Positions 1 to 9,667 of a stretch of DNA of 64,000 nucleotides are shown here, one piece after another (position 1 is the stretch's first letter; each line of letters starts with the position of its first letter). The position numbers and the translations under genes were made by a program. The stretch covers positions 1 to 64,000 of the forward strand of contig NZ_PGFE01000006.1 of the NCBI RefSeq assembly GCF_002797595.1, written 5' to 3'. Under the pieces are notes generated by a model. The model was not told where the DNA came from. It made no database searches and saw only the letters and a list, made by a program, of their open reading frames with translations. Source of the stretch: Sediminihabitans luteus. Lineage in GTDB: Bacteria > Actinomycetota > Actinomycetes > Actinomycetales > Cellulomonadaceae.

Positions 1-113
1 GACCCGGCCAGGACCACGGGCTCGAGGCCTGCGCGCGCGGCGTAGACCGCGGCGGTGTACCCGGACGGGCCGGACCCGATGATGACCAGATCGTGAATCT
101 CTTGCATCGACAT
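1..113 (-). CDS. trxB: Thioredoxin reductase, N-terminal fragment
   Basis: This is the 5' end of a minus-strand gene that leaves the window at base 1. The 37 visible residues start with the Rossmann FAD-binding fold of NADPH-dependent thioredoxin reductase, which returns oxidised thioredoxin to its dithiol form in the cytoplasm. The diagnostic motif is GSGPSGYTAAVYAARAGL, a GxGxxG dinucleotide-binding loop followed by the first helix, typical of bacterial TrxB. Two in-frame ATG codons are available, at 113 and 107. The one at 113 is preferred because a -10-like hexamer ends 6 nt upstream, the spacing seen before other leaderless genes here. The catalytic CxxC lies outside the window, so the assignment rests on the FAD motif only. 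Confidence 0.85.
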   Translation of the reverse strand, partial: MSMQEIHDLVIIGSGPSGYTAAVYAARAGLEPVVLAG

Positions 114-119
114 GCTTCT

Positions 120-148
120 ATGTTGACAGACATCGATGCACCCGGCAA
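120..148 (-). promoter_or_regulatory. Candidate trxB promoter
   Basis: Read on the minus strand, TTGCCG (148-143) is followed after 17 bp by CAACAT (125-120). The hexamer ends 6 nt before the ATG at 113. The spacing is that of a primary sigma-factor promoter giving a leaderless transcript. I do not see the GGGAAT/GTT pair of a SigR promoter, which often controls trxB in actinobacteria. Confidence 0.4.
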
Positions 149-246
149 GTGCTGGATAGAAGAAGTTCGATGCAGCCTCGTGCGGGGCTGACGATCGACG
201 AACGGTCCAGTGTCGTCGGCGCGAGACGCCCACGGGCGGGCCGCCG

Positions 247-1902
247 ATGCGCGAGAGTGGGACGGTGACGCACCCCGCACCGCCTCCGAGCACCCTCGAG
301 AACCCGCGCGCCGCCCGCCCCGGTGGGACCTGGTGGGCCGCCCTCGCGGGCGTGGTCGCCGCGGCCACCGGGTTCGCCGTCGCCGAGGTCGTCGCGCTCG
401 TGGTCTCGCCCGCCGCGAGCCCGATCCTCGCGGCCGGGGCAGCGGTCGTCGACCAGGTGCCGCCGTGGCTCAAGGACTTCGCGGTCGCGACGTTCGGTAC
501 GTACGACAAGGCGGTGCTCCTGGCCACCATGGCCGTCGTCCTCGCGCTCGGCGCGGCGCTCGCCGGCTGGCTCGAGCTGCGCCGTCGCCCCGGGGGCACC
601 CTGCTGCTCGTCGCGGTCGGCACGGTCGGTGCCGCCGTCGCGGTCTCACGACCCGAGGCGACACTCTGGTGGGCGCTGCCCACCGCCGTGGGTGTCGCGG
701 TCGCGGCGCTCGTGCTCCGCGCGGCGACGTCCCGCCTCGTGGACTGGCAGGACGACGTCGCCGCGGTCGCGCGGTCGCGCGACGAACCGCCGACCGAGTC
801 CCCGCGCACGGCGGCCGAGCGGCGCGTCGAGATCGACCGCCGGCGGTTCCTGACGTACACCGGCGTCGCGGCCGTCGGCGCGGTGCTCGTGGGCGTCGGC
901 GCGCGGGCGCTCGCGGCCGGGGCCCGGGGCGTGAGCGCCGTCCGCGCCGCGATCCGGCTGCCTGCCGCCGCGACGCCCGCGGCCGCCGTGCCTGCGGGCG
1001 CCGAGCTCGGGATCGCGGGCCTCGCGCCCTACGTGACGCCCAACGACGACTTCTACCGGATCGACACCGCCCTGCGCGCGCCCCAGGTCGACCCGGACAC
1101 CTGGGTCCTCAAGGTCACCGGCATGGTCGACGAGCCGTTCGAGATCACCTTCGCCGAGCTGCTCGCGCTGCCGCTCACCGAGCACCACGTGACCCTCACG
1201 TGCGTCTCGAACTACGTCGGGGACGACCTCGTCGGCAACGCGCTGTGGCTCGGGTACCCGGTGCGCGAGCTCCTCGCCCGCGCCGCACCGCAGGCGGGTG
1301 CTGACATGGTGCTCTCGACGAGCGTGGACGGCTGGACCGCCTCCACACCGCTCGACGTGCTCCAGGACACCGGGCGCGAGTGCCTGCTCGCGGTCGGCAT
1401 GAACGGCGAGCCGCTGCCCGTCGACCACGGGTTCCCCGCCCGGCTCGTCGTCCCCGGCCTCTACGGGTACGTCTCGGCGACCAAGTGGGTCACCGAGCTC
1501 AAGGTCACGACGTTCGCGCAGGACCTCGCCTACTGGTCGACGCGGGGCTGGACGCCGCGTGGCCCGATCAAGCTCGCGAGCCGCATCGACACCCCGTCCG
1601 TGGGCGTCACGCTCGACGCGGGGACGGTCACGGTCGCCGGCGTCGCGTGGCACCAGCACACCGGGATCGCGAAGGTCGAGGTGCAGGTCGACGACGAGGA
1701 ATGGGTCGAGGCCGAGCTCGCCGAGGTCGTCTCGGCCGACACCTGGCGGCAGTGGGTGCACCGCTGGGACGCGACGTCGGGGAGCCACACGCTGCGGGTG
1801 CGCGCGACCGACGCCGACGGCCAGGTGCAGACCTCCGACACGGCGCCGCCCGCCCCGGACGGTGCGACCGGCTGGCACGAGGTCGACGTGCGGGTGCGCT
1901 GA
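247..1902 (+). CDS. Polytopic sulfite-oxidase-family molybdopterin oxidoreductase
   Basis: The 551-residue protein has a membrane region and an exported molybdenum-cofactor domain. Residues about 28-160 contain four to five hydrophobic helices. A twin-arginine-like motif RRRFL (198-202) precedes a further hydrophobic stretch to about 225, suggesting Tat export of the rest. Residues about 265-430 match the sulfite oxidase/MsrP Moco fold; Cys319 in LTCVSNYVG is the expected Mo ligand, and GFPARLVVPGLYGY is the family's conserved loop. Residues about 440-550 resemble the Mo-co dimerisation domain. The likely role is a periplasm-facing oxidation or reduction of sulfite-like or sulfoxide substrates, but the substrate cannot be read from sequence. 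The start is ATG 247; GTG 262 is an alternative. It appears to be a single-gene unit upstream of the Cys-Cys leader. Confidence 0.8.
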   Translation: MRESGTVTHPAPPPSTLENPRAARPGGTWWAALAGVVAAATGFAVAEVVALVVSPAASPILAAGAAVVDQVPPWLKDFAVATFGTYDKAVLLATMAVVLALGAALAGWLELRRRPGGTLLLVAVGTVGAAVAVSRPEATLWWALPTAVGVAVAALVLRAATSRLVDWQDDVAAVARSRDEPPTESPRTAAERRVEIDRRRFLTYTGVAAVGAVLVGVGARALAAGARGVSAVRAAIRLPAAATPAAAVPAGAELGIAGLAPYVTPNDDFYRIDTALRAPQVDPDTWVLKVTGMVDEPFEITFAELLALPLTEHHVTLTCVSNYVGDDLVGNALWLGYPVRELLARAAPQAGADMVLSTSVDGWTASTPLDVLQDTGRECLLAVGMNGEPLPVDHGFPARLVVPGLYGYVSATKWVTELKVTTFAQDLAYWSTRGWTPRGPIKLASRIDTPSVGVTLDAGTVTVAGVAWHQHTGIAKVEVQVDDEEWVEAELAEVVSADTWRQWVHRWDATSGSHTLRVRATDADGQVQTSDTAPPAPDGATGWHEVDVRVR

Positions 1903-1941
1903 GGAGTGCTCCGGCACGGGCGACCGCTCCGCGGACGCCCC

Positions 1942-1971
1942 TTGCGCGGTACGCCCGCGACCCCGCAGACT
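1942..1971 (+). promoter_or_regulatory. Candidate promoter of the Cys-Cys leader
   Basis: TTGCGC (1942-1947) and CAGACT (1966-1971) are separated by 18 bp. The -10 hexamer ends 7 nt before GTG 1979, so transcription would begin at or next to that codon and the leader would be translated without a 5' UTR. Confidence 0.4.
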
Positions 1972-1978
1972 GTGCGAC

Positions 1979-2068
1979 GTGAACCGGACCGACGCCCCGC
2001 AGCGCGACATCGCGCTGCCCGCGAGCGCGTCGGCCACCCTCGGGGTCCGCACCGTCACCTGTTGTTGA
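1979..2068 (+). CDS. Putative 29-residue leader peptide ending Cys-Cys
   Basis: A short reading frame starts with GTG 7 nt after a -10-like CAGACT and ends RTVTCC, with two consecutive Cys codons (2060-2065) directly before the stop. It has no Shine-Dalgarno sequence, consistent with leaderless translation. Short actinobacterial upstream frames ending in tandem cysteines are known as cysteine-responsive attenuators of sulfur genes in mycobacteria. Here the frame is followed by two hairpins and, 145 bp later, by an unrecognised 66-residue gene. It lies just downstream of a sulfite-oxidase-type gene. Its existence as a translated frame is inferred from position and codon content; coding bias cannot be judged over so few codons. 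Confidence 0.45.
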   Translation: MNRTDAPQRDIALPASASATLGVRTVTCC

Positions 2069-2070
2069 CG

Positions 2071-2133
2071 GCTCGCCGACCCGAGGCAGCACGGATCCGG
2101 GGTTGGTGAGCGGTACGCGCGCACGGTCGCGTA
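2071..2133 (+). promoter_or_regulatory. Hairpins after the Cys-Cys leader
   Basis: Three bases past the leader stop, GCTCGCCGACCC (2071-2082) can pair with GGGTTGGTGAGC (2100-2111): 12 pairs, two of them G-U, around a 17-nt loop. A second 6-bp hairpin joins TACGCG (2114-2119) to CGCGTA (2128-2133). A ribosome stalled on the terminal cysteine codons would cover the base of the first hairpin. That makes an attenuator possible but does not prove one. Confidence 0.35.
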
Positions 2134-2213
2134 TCAGGGATCGCCCGGCACCCCTCCCTCCGAGGAACGCCAGGTCTGCGTACCCACGCCGACACCCCCG
2201 AGAAGGACCCGTC

Positions 2214-2414
2214 ATGGTCTCCGTCCACGCCAGCACCTCCCGCACCAGCACCTCCCACGCACTGACCAGCCACGCCCTGACCGGTCACGCCCCGACGTCG
2301 CGCGAGCACGCGACCGACGCGCCGCACCGCGCCGTCGACCTCACCGCCCCGGGCCTGACGATCGAGCACCTCGTCGCGCTCGACATCGAGGCGTTCAGCG
2401 CACGCGCCCGGTGA
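2214..2414 (+). CDS. Small hypothetical protein with pentapeptide repeats
   Basis: A 66-residue protein of unknown family. Its ATG follows a good ribosome site (AGAAGGA, 2201-2207). Residues 6-30 are five tandem pentapeptides of the type A-L-T-S-H, encoded by 15-bp direct repeats. The second half is non-repetitive and ends in LTIEHLVALDIEAFSARAR, which could form one amphipathic helix. There is no signal peptide, membrane segment or cysteine. It is followed at once by a terminator hairpin, so the Cys-Cys leader and this gene appear to form their own transcription unit. I do not recognise it. A repeat-bearing N-terminus with a conserved-looking C-terminal tail could be a small regulator or a modified-peptide precursor, but no modification enzyme is adjacent. 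Confidence 0.5.
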   Translation: MVSVHASTSRTSTSHALTSHALTGHAPTSREHATDAPHRAVDLTAPGLTIEHLVALDIEAFSARAR

Positions 2415-2422
2415 CCTCGGGA

Positions 2423-2454
2423 GCCCGGTGACGGTCGTCCGGCGGTCACCGGGC
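2423..2454 (+). terminator. Terminator hairpin after the 66-residue gene
   Basis: GCCCGGTGAC (2423-2432) and GTCACCGGGC (2445-2454) form a perfect 10-bp stem, 9 bp after the stop codon. There is no U-tract, as is usual in actinobacteria. Confidence 0.55.
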
Positions 2455-2548
2455 GGCCACCAGCGCGACACCTCGCCGTGGAACGATCCACGCCGGTCGG
2501 GTCGCTCGTGACCCCGACGCACCTTCGGGGCGAGCGCAGGGAGTCGGC

Positions 2549-4663
2549 GTGGGGCAGGCAACAGCGGTACGCGTCACGCCACCCGACGCGCCCACCGGTA
2601 CGCGCGAGGCGACCACGGCGCGGCGGTTCCTGCCCGAGGTGCAGGCGCTGCGCGCCCTCGCGGTCGGGATCGTCGTCGCCTACCACCTGCGCCCCGACCT
2701 CCTGACCGGGGGATTCGTCGGCGTCGACGTGTTCTTCGTGATCTCCGGGTTCCTCATCACCGGCCACATGGTCCGCGAGGTGCGCAGCACCGGACGGGTC
2801 GACCTCGCACGGTTCTGGGCGGCCCGGGCGCGTCGGATCCTGCCGGCAGGTCTGCTCGTCCTCGCCGTCGTGACCGCGGTGGCGACGTTCGTCTACCCCG
2901 TCACGGCGTGGGCGGGGCTCGCCCGGCAGGCGCTCGCATCCGTGCTCTACGTCCAGAACTGGGTCCTCGCAGCGGACTCGGTCGACTACCTCGCGCTCGA
3001 CGACGCCCCGACGGTCTACCAGCACTTCTGGTCGCTCGCGGTCGAGGAGCAGTTCTACCTGCTGTGGCCGCTGCTCGTCGCCGGGGTCGCCGCCGCTGTC
3101 GCCGCCCGACGGGCGCACGGACCCGCCCTGACCCGCGGGCTGCTGGCCGTGTTCGGCGCGGTCGTCGCGGCCTCCTTCGTGTGGAACGTCGTCGAGGTCG
3201 CCCAGGGCGACGCCTCGGCGTACTTCTCGACGTTCACCCGGCTCTGGGAGCTCGGCGCGGGCGGGATGCTGGCGCTCGGCGTGCGGTACACCGACGCCCA
3301 CGCGCTGCCCAGGGCCCTGCTCGCCCTCGCCGGCGTGTCCGCGATCGTCGTCGCCGCGGTGACCTTCGACGGTGCCACGCCGTTCCCGGGACCGGCCGCG
3401 CTCGTGCCCGTGCTGGGGACGGCCGCCGTGATCGCCGCCGGACGTACGCGCGGGCCGGCGTCGTTGACCCCGCTCGTCGACCTCGGTCCCGTGCGACGCC
3501 TCGGGGACCTCTCGTACTCCCTGTACCTGTGGCACTTCCCGGTCATCGTGCTCTACACGGTGCACGCCGGGAGGACGCCGACGCTCATGGAGGCCGCCGG
3601 CCTCCTGGGCCTCTCGCTCCTGCTCGCGGCAGCGACCTTCGAGCTGGTCGAGCAACCGGCACGCCGTGCGTCGGGGCTGCGCGAGCGTCCTTGGCGCACG
3701 CTCGGGCTCGCGGCCGGGGCGATGGTGCTCGTCGCGCTCCTGACGCTCGTCTACCCCGTGCGGACCCACCAGGTCGAGGCGGCGTGGTCGGGTGGATCGG
3801 TCGAGGTCGGCCCTGGGTCGGGCTTCGGTGCGGAGGCGTCGGACGGCGGTGCCCCGCGCGCCTTCGTGCACGGCACGCGGGCGATCGTCCCGAGCCCGGT
3901 CGACGCGCCCGCCGACCTCTCGGCGCTGGTCGACGAGGAGGCCTGCGCCGCGCACCAGCGCGAGACGTCGGCCCGGACGTGCGAGGTCGGTGACCCCGCC
4001 GCGACGACCGTCGTCGCGCTCGTGGGCGACTCGCACGCGCAGATGCTCGCGACACCCCTCGCGCAGCTCGCCGAGCAGCAGGGCTGGCGACTGGTCACGT
4101 ACCTGCACGACTCGTGCCCCTACTCGCACGAGCGGCGGATCATCGAGGCCGAGGGGAAGCTCGTGTGCCAGGAGCCCAACGCGCGCACGCTCGACGCGCT
4201 GCTCGCGTTGCGCCCCGCGCTCGTCGTGACCTCGTCCTACGCGGCGGGGGAGTACGTGGACACCGGCACGGGGCACACCCCCGGCGCGGTCGGTCTCGCG
4301 GGCGCGTGGGACGAGCTCGCGGACGCCGGGATCGAGGTGCTCGCGGTCAAGGACGCCCCGCGCCCGCGCCGCGACGTCGTGCGCTGCACGGCCGAGCACG
4401 TCGACGACCCCGACGCCTGCGCGGTCGACCGCTCGGACGCGGTCACCGACCACGCGGCGTTCGACGAGGCGGTCCGGCTCTCGCCGCGGACCACCGCCCT
4501 CGACCTCACGGACCGGTACTGCGGACCGAGCTCCTGCCCGCCGGTGATCGGGAACGTGCTCGTCTACCGCGACACCAACCACATCACGGACACGTTCGCC
4601 CGCTCGCTCGCCCCGGACCTCGCCGCGGCCGTCGGAGCACTCGTCGAGACGGACGAGGGCTGA
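2549..4663 (+). CDS. OafA/YrhL-type acyltransferase with SGNH domain
   Basis: The 704-residue integral membrane protein is an acyltransferase-3 enzyme that moves acetyl or similar groups across the membrane onto a surface polysaccharide, cell-wall or secreted acceptor. Residues about 25-385 carry the N-terminal motif [14 protein letters not shown], an invariant-type His46 in VVAYHLRP, and about ten hydrophobic helices. Residues about 400-704 form an extracellular SGNH-hydrolase-like domain. Ser495 lies in GDSH, and the Asp675/His678 pair in DTNHIT completes the triad. Length and domain order match two-domain OafA-like proteins. Start GTG 2549 follows AGGGAG. No polysaccharide cluster surrounds it, so the acceptor is unknown. 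The T-box leader of ileS begins a few bases after its stop. Confidence 0.88.
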   Translation: MGQATAVRVTPPDAPTGTREATTARRFLPEVQALRALAVGIVVAYHLRPDLLTGGFVGVDVFFVISGFLITGHMVREVRSTGRVDLARFWAARARRILPAGLLVLAVVTAVATFVYPVTAWAGLARQALASVLYVQNWVLAADSVDYLALDDAPTVYQHFWSLAVEEQFYLLWPLLVAGVAAAVAARRAHGPALTRGLLAVFGAVVAASFVWNVVEVAQGDASAYFSTFTRLWELGAGGMLALGVRYTDAHALPRALLALAGVSAIVVAAVTFDGATPFPGPAALVPVLGTAAVIAAGRTRGPASLTPLVDLGPVRRLGDLSYSLYLWHFPVIVLYTVHAGRTPTLMEAAGLLGLSLLLAAATFELVEQPARRASGLRERPWRTLGLAAGAMVLVALLTLVYPVRTHQVEAAWSGGSVEVGPGSGFGAEASDGGAPRAFVHGTRAIVPSPVDAPADLSALVDEEACAAHQRETSARTCEVGDPAATTVVALVGDSHAQMLATPLAQLAEQQGWRLVTYLHDSCPYSHERRIIEAEGKLVCQEPNARTLDALLALRPALVVTSSYAAGEYVDTGTGHTPGAVGLAGAWDELADAGIEVLAVKDAPRPRRDVVRCTAEHVDDPDACAVDRSDAVTDHAAFDEAVRLSPRTTALDLTDRYCGPSSCPPVIGNVLVYRDTNHITDTFARSLAPDLAAAVGALVETDEG

Positions 4664-4680
4664 CCCCCCGGGTGCCGCGC

Positions 4681-4945
4681 TACCATGGAGGCACAGGCGT
4701 CGACCCGGCCATCACCGGCGAGCCTCCGGAAGAACAGGCACCGCTCGCCGGGCGGCCGCCCCAGTAGAACCGGACGGGTGGGCCCGTGACAGCCTGGATC
4801 AGAGCGGTCGACGCCGTGCAGCCCGGACCCGGGCGAGCGACGTCGGCAAGCGGGGTGGTACCGCGGCTGCGTCGTCCGACACCGGGCACGACGGTCGTCC
4901 TCGCACCACGGAACGACCGGACCACCCGAGCCCCAGGAGCCACCG
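4681..4945 (+). promoter_or_regulatory. T-box leader RNA controlling ileS
   Basis: The 285 bp before ileS hold an actinobacterial T-box that senses uncharged tRNA-Ile. The T-box core is GGGGTGGTACCGCGG (about 4852-4866), where TGG pairs with the tRNA acceptor end. ATC at 4711-4713, in GGCCATCACCGGCGAGCC, is the likely isoleucine specifier in a very short stem I. An 8-bp stem CCGGCGAG/CTCGCCGG (4715-4722/4745-4752) closes the next element. The ribosome site AGGAG (4935-4939) precedes ATG 4950, and no terminator with a U-tract lies between. This suggests control of translation initiation, as known for actinobacterial ileS T-boxes. TACCAT (4681-4686) may be the -10, which would place the RNA 5' end near 4692. 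Confidence 0.85.
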
Positions 4946-4949
4946 AGCC

Positions 4950-7900
4950 ATGGCCTACCCGCTGCACCGCACCCCGAACGACGCGCCCGGCGAGGGCGCG
5001 GCGATCCCCGCCTCCCCGGACCTGCCCGCGCTCGAGCGCGACGTGCTCGCGTTCTGGAAGGCCGACGACACGTTCCGCGCGTCGGTCGAGGCGCGCGACG
5101 CCGGCACGGACGGCGCCAACGAGTTCGTGTTCTACGACGGCCCGCCCTTCGCCAACGGCCTGCCGCACTACGGCCACCTGCTGACCGGGTACGCCAAGGA
5201 CGTCGTCCCGCGCTACATGACGATGCGCGGGCGGCGCGTCGAGCGCCGCTTCGGGTGGGACACGCACGGCCTGCCGGCCGAGCTCGAGGCCGAGCGCGTG
5301 CTCGGGATCACCGACAAGTCGCAGATCGAGGCCATGGGCATCGAGGCCTTCAACGAGGCCTGCCGCACGTCGGTGCTCACGTACACCAAGGAGTGGCAGG
5401 AGTACGTCACGCGCCAGGCGCGCTGGGTCGACTTCGAGCACGACTACAAGACGCTCGACGTGACCTTCATGGAGTCGGTCATCTGGGCGTTCAAGGAGCT
5501 GCACACCAAGGGCCTCGCCTACGAGGGCCACCGGGTGCTGCCCTACTGCTGGCGCGACGAGACGCCGCTGTCGAACCACGAGCTGCGCATGGACGACGAC
5601 GTCTACCAGTCGCGCCAGGACCCCGCGCTCACGGTCGGGTTCCGCCTCGGTGGCACGCCCCACCAGAGCGAGGCCGCGGGCGCGCTGCTGCTCGTGTGGA
5701 CGACGACGCCGTGGACCCTGCCGTCCAACCTGGCTGTCGCCGTCGGGCCCGAGGTCGAGTACGTCGTCGTCTCCCCGGGCGAGGGCACAGCGCTCGAGGG
5801 CGAGCGCGTCGTGATCGGCGCGGCCCGCCTGGGCGCGTACGCCAAGGAGCTCGGCGAGGACCCGACGGTCATCGCGACCCTGACGGGCGCCGAGCTCGTC
5901 GGCCTGCCCTACACCCCGCCGTTCGACTACTTCGCGGGCCACGAGAACGCGCACCGGGTGCTCGCGGGCGAGTTCGTCACGACCGAGGACGGCACCGGGA
6001 TCGTGCACCTCGCGCCCGCGTTCGGCGAGGACGACATGGCGGTGTGCGCCGCGGCGGGCATCGCGCCCGTCGTGCCCGTCGACGCGCGCGGCCGGTTCAC
6101 GAACGACGTCGCGGACTACGCGGGCGAGCAGGTGTTCGACGCGAACCCGGTCATCATCAAGGACCTCAAGGACGCCTCGGGCCCGCTCGCGCGCACCGCG
6201 CCCGAGCTGCGCACGCGCGTGCTGCGCCACGAGACGTACCAGCACTCGTACCCGCACTGCTGGCGCTGCCGCAACCCCCTGATCTACAAGGCCGTGTCGA
6301 GCTGGTTCGTGCGCGTCACGGAGTTCCGCGACCGCATGGTCGAGCTCAACCAGCAGATCGACTGGACGCCCGAGCACATCAAGGACGGCCAGTTCGGCAA
6401 GTGGCTCGCGGGGGCGCGCGACTGGTCGATCAGCCGCAACCGCTACTGGGGCACCCCCATCCCGGTCTGGGTGTCGGACGACGCGAACCACCCCCGCACG
6501 GACGTGTACGGGTCCCTGGCCGAGATCGAGGCGGACTTCGGTCGCCTGCCGCGCAACGCGGCCGGCGAGCCCGACCTGCACCGCCCGTACATCGACGACC
6601 TCACGCGCCCCAACCCGGATGACCCGACCGGTCGGTCGACCATGCGCCGCATCCCGGACGTGCTCGACGTGTGGTTCGACTCGGGCTCGATGCCGTTCGC
6701 GCAGGTGCACTACCCGTTCGAGAACGCCGACTGGTTCGAGCACCACTACCCGGGCGACTTCATCGTCGAGTACATCGGGCAGACGCGCGGCTGGTTCTAC
6801 CTGCTGCACGTGCTCGCGACCGGGCTGTTCGACCGGCCGGCGTTCCGCTCGGCGGTCTCGCACGGGATCGTGCTCGGCTCGGACGGGCGCAAGATGAGCA
6901 AGTCGCTGCGCAACTACCCGGACGTGACCGAGGTGCTCGACCGCGACGGCTCGGACGCGATGCGCTGGTTCCTCATGAGCTCGCCGATCCTGCGCGGCGG
7001 CAACCTGATCGTGACCGAGGAGGGCATCCGCGACTCGGTGCGCCAGGTGCTGCTCCCGCTGTGGAGCACGTACTACTTCTTCACGCTCTACTCGAACTCG
7101 GCCGCGGACGGCGCCGGGTACGTCGCGCAGCGCGTGACGCCCGAGCGCGTGGCCGGCCTGCCCGCGCTCGACCGCTACCTGCTCGCGCGCACCCGGTCGC
7201 TCGTCGAGGACGTCACGGCGCAGCTCGACACGTACGACATCGCGGGCGCGTGCGAGACCGTGCGCGTGCACCTGGACGTGCTGACCAACTGGTACGTGCG
7301 CACCCAGCGCGAGCGCTTCTGGTCCGAGGACGCGGACGCGTTCGACACGCTGTGGACCGCGCTCGAGACGCTCACGCGCGTCATGGCGCCGCTCGCCCCG
7401 CTGCTGAGCGAGGAGGTCTGGCGCGGGCTGACGGGCGGTCGCTCGGTGCACCTGACGGACTTCCCCGAGCTCGCGGGCGCCGACGGGCAGGTGCTCGTCG
7501 CCGACGACGCCCTCGTCGCCGCGATGGACCAGGTCCGTGCGATCACCTCGCAGTCGCTGGGTCTGCGCAAGGCGAACGCGCTGCGCGTGCGCCAGCCCCT
7601 GCGCACGCTCACGGTCGCGGTCACTGACCCGGACGCGCTCGCGCCCTACCGTGAGCTGCTCGCGGCCGAGCTCAACGTCAAGGCCGTCGAGCTCGTCGCG
7701 CTCGACGACGAGGTCACGGCCCGTTTCGGGATCTCCGAGAGGCTCGCGGTCAACGCGCGTGCCGCCGGGCCGCGCCTCGGGCGCGGCGTGCAGGCGGTCA
7801 TCAAGGGCGCCAAGGCCGGGGCCTGGTCCACGGACGAGGCCGGTGCCGTCGTCGTGCAGACCGACGCCGGGCCGGTGCCGCTCCTCGAGTCCGAGTACGA

Positions 7901-8264
7901 GCTCACGACGGTCGTCGCGTCGTCGGCGTCCGCCGACGGTCCGGCCGTCGCGGCCGCGGTCCTCACGAGCGGCGGGTTCGTCGTGCTCGACCTGACCCTC
8001 GACGACGCGCTGCGGGCCGAGGGCTACGCCCGCGACGTCGTGCGCGAGGTGCAGGACGCGCGCAAGGCCGCCGGGCTCGACGTCGCGGACCGCATCGACC
8101 TGCGCCTGACGGTGCCGGCCGAGCACCGTGCCGCGGTCGAGGCGCACCGCGGGCTCGTGACGTCCGAGACGCTCGCGACCACGCTCACGCTGGTCGAGGG
8201 CCCCGGGCTCGAGGTCGCCGTCGCGAAGAGCGACGACGCAGCGACGGACGAGGTGCAGGCATGA
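4950..8264 (+). CDS. ileS: Isoleucyl-tRNA synthetase, type II
   Basis: This 1104-residue class Ia synthetase charges tRNA-Ile in the cytoplasm. The HIGH-type motif is PHYGH (72-76) in [16 protein letters not shown]. The KMSKS loop is K648-S652. An editing (CP1) domain fills about residues 190-400, and a long C-terminal anticodon-binding region follows residue 720. The GLPHYGHLL form and the length above 1000 residues fit the eukaryote-like IleRS2 group, which tolerates mupirocin; classical bacterial IleRS has a GDLHIGH-like motif and about 940 residues. ATG 4950 is 10 bp after AGGAG and is governed by the T-box. Its stop overlaps the folC start (ATGA), so the two are translationally coupled. 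Confidence 0.97.
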   Translation: MAYPLHRTPNDAPGEGAAIPASPDLPALERDVLAFWKADDTFRASVEARDAGTDGANEFVFYDGPPFANGLPHYGHLLTGYAKDVVPRYMTMRGRRVERRFGWDTHGLPAELEAERVLGITDKSQIEAMGIEAFNEACRTSVLTYTKEWQEYVTRQARWVDFEHDYKTLDVTFMESVIWAFKELHTKGLAYEGHRVLPYCWRDETPLSNHELRMDDDVYQSRQDPALTVGFRLGGTPHQSEAAGALLLVWTTTPWTLPSNLAVAVGPEVEYVVVSPGEGTALEGERVVIGAARLGAYAKELGEDPTVIATLTGAELVGLPYTPPFDYFAGHENAHRVLAGEFVTTEDGTGIVHLAPAFGEDDMAVCAAAGIAPVVPVDARGRFTNDVADYAGEQVFDANPVIIKDLKDASGPLARTAPELRTRVLRHETYQHSYPHCWRCRNPLIYKAVSSWFVRVTEFRDRMVELNQQIDWTPEHIKDGQFGKWLAGARDWSISRNRYWGTPIPVWVSDDANHPRTDVYGSLAEIEADFGRLPRNAAGEPDLHRPYIDDLTRPNPDDPTGRSTMRRIPDVLDVWFDSGSMPFAQVHYPFENADWFEHHYPGDFIVEYIGQTRGWFYLLHVLATGLFDRPAFRSAVSHGIVLGSDGRKMSKSLRNYPDVTEVLDRDGSDAMRWFLMSSPILRGGNLIVTEEGIRDSVRQVLLPLWSTYYFFTLYSNSAADGAGYVAQRVTPERVAGLPALDRYLLARTRSLVEDVTAQLDTYDIAGACETVRVHLDVLTNWYVRTQRERFWSEDADAFDTLWTALETLTRVMAPLAPLLSEEVWRGLTGGRSVHLTDFPELAGADGQVLVADDALVAAMDQVRAITSQSLGLRKANALRVRQPLRTLTVAVTDPDALAPYRELLAAELNVKAVELVALDDEVTARFGISERLAVNARAAGPRLGRGVQAVIKGAKAGAWSTDEAGAVVVQTDAGPVPLLESEYELTTVVASSASADGPAVAAAVLTSGGFVVLDLTLDDALRAEGYARDVVREVQDARKAAGLDVADRIDLRLTVPAEHRAAVEAHRGLVTSETLATTLTLVEGPGLEVAVAKSDDAATDEVQA

Positions 8265-9664
8265 GCGACCGCAAGGCCGCCGACGCGCGGCGCGCCGCCC
8301 GCCGCGAGGCCGCCGACCACGCGGCCGGGGCCGACCTCGCCGCCGTCTACGCGCACATCATGGACCGTGCGCCCGAGCACGACATCGACCCGACCCTCGA
8401 CCGCGTCGCGCGCGTGCTCGAGCTGCTCGGCGACCCGCACAGGGCGTTCCGCACGATCCACCTGACCGGGACGAACGGCAAGACCTCGACCGCGCGCATG
8501 GCCGAGCGCCTCGTGCGCGAGCACGGCCTGCGCACGGGCCGGTTCACGAGCCCGCACCTGACGAGCGTGACCGAGCGCATCGCGATCGACGGCGCGCCGA
8601 TCAGCCCCGCGCGGTTCGTCGAGGTCTGGGAGGACGTCGCGCCGTACGTCGGCGTGGTCGACCGCGAGTCCCAGGAGGCGGGCGGGCCGCGCCTGAGCTT
8701 CTTCGAGGTGCTCACGGTCATGGCCTTCGCGGCGTTCGCCGACGCGCCGGTCGACGTCGCGATCGTCGAGGTCGGGCTCGGCGGCACCTGGGACTCGACG
8801 AACGTCGTCGACGGAGACGTCGCGGTGATCACGCCGATCGGGATCGACCACGAGCGATACCTCGGCTCGACGATCCCCGAGATCGCCGAGAACAAGGCGG
8901 GCATCGTCAAGGACGGCGCGACCGTCGTGCTCGCCGAGCAGGACCCGGCGGCCGAGGTCGTCGTGCTCGAGGCCGCCGCGGCGCGCAGCGCGCGCGTGCT
9001 GCGTGACGGGCTCGAGCTCGAGGTGGTCGAGCGCACGGTCGCGGTCGGCGGCCAGGTGATCGACCTGCGCACGCCCGCCGGCCTGTACACCGAGATCTTC
9101 CTGCCGCTGCACGGCGCGCACCAGGCGCACAACGCGCTGCTCGCGCTCGCGGCGGTCGAGGCCCTGCTCGGCGGGCGCGCGCTCGGCGGGGAGGTCGTCG
9201 AGGCGGCGTTCGGCGACGCGAGCTCACCCGGGCGCCTCGAGGTGGTCCGGTCGAGCCCCACGGTGCTCGTCGACGCGGCGCACAACCCGGCCGGCGCCGA
9301 GGCGCTCGTCGCGGCGCTCGCGGAGGCGTTCGCGTTCACGCACCTCGTGGGCGTGGTCTCGATCATGGCCGACAAGGACGTCGAGGGGCTCCTCGCGGTG
9401 CTCGAGCCGCACCTCGCGGAGATCGTGCTCACGCGCAACAGCTCGGACCGCGCGGCCGACCCGCAGGACCTCGTCGACGTCGCGAACGACGTGTTCGGCG
9501 AGGACCGCGTGCACTCGACCGAGCGGCTCGACGAGGCGCTCTCGCTCGCGGCCGACCTCGCCGAGCGCGACGACGTGGTCGGCGTCGGCACGGGCACGGG
9601 CGTGCTCGTGACGGGCTCGGTCATCACCGCCGCGGACGCGCGCGCGCTGCTGCGCCGAGCCTGA
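8261..9664 (+). CDS. folC: Folylpolyglutamate synthase / dihydrofolate synthase
   Basis: The 467-residue Mur-ligase-family enzyme joins glutamate to dihydropteroate and extends polyglutamate tails on folates, using ATP. The N-terminal P-loop [13 protein letters not shown] lies at about residues 69-80. The central ATPase and the C-terminal domain with [12 protein letters not shown] (about 340-351) follow in the usual order. The start ATG overlaps the ileS stop by 4 bp. In many actinobacteria folC is followed directly by a DUF4233 membrane protein and ndk. Here these lie about 5 kb further on, after the dhaKLM-TetR-MFS block, and folC ends in a hairpin cluster. Confidence 0.95.
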   Translation: MSDRKAADARRAARREAADHAAGADLAAVYAHIMDRAPEHDIDPTLDRVARVLELLGDPHRAFRTIHLTGTNGKTSTARMAERLVREHGLRTGRFTSPHLTSVTERIAIDGAPISPARFVEVWEDVAPYVGVVDRESQEAGGPRLSFFEVLTVMAFAAFADAPVDVAIVEVGLGGTWDSTNVVDGDVAVITPIGIDHERYLGSTIPEIAENKAGIVKDGATVVLAEQDPAAEVVVLEAAAARSARVLRDGLELEVVERTVAVGGQVIDLRTPAGLYTEIFLPLHGAHQAHNALLALAAVEALLGGRALGGEVVEAAFGDASSPGRLEVVRSSPTVLVDAAHNPAGAEALVAALAEAFAFTHLVGVVSIMADKDVEGLLAVLEPHLAEIVLTRNSSDRAADPQDLVDVANDVFGEDRVHSTERLDEALSLAADLAERDDVVGVGTGTGVLVTGSVITAADARALLRRA

Positions 9665-9667
9665 GCG

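Noticed and set aside
120-160. SigR-type promoter before trxB
   Set aside because: No GGGAAT/GTT pair with 16-19 bp spacing is present on the minus strand. The TTGCCG-17-CAACAT pair is a better candidate.
4664-4949. Short protein-coding frames between the acyltransferase and ileS
   Set aside because: The T-box core and stems explain this region, and the short frames lack ribosome sites and recognisable motifs.
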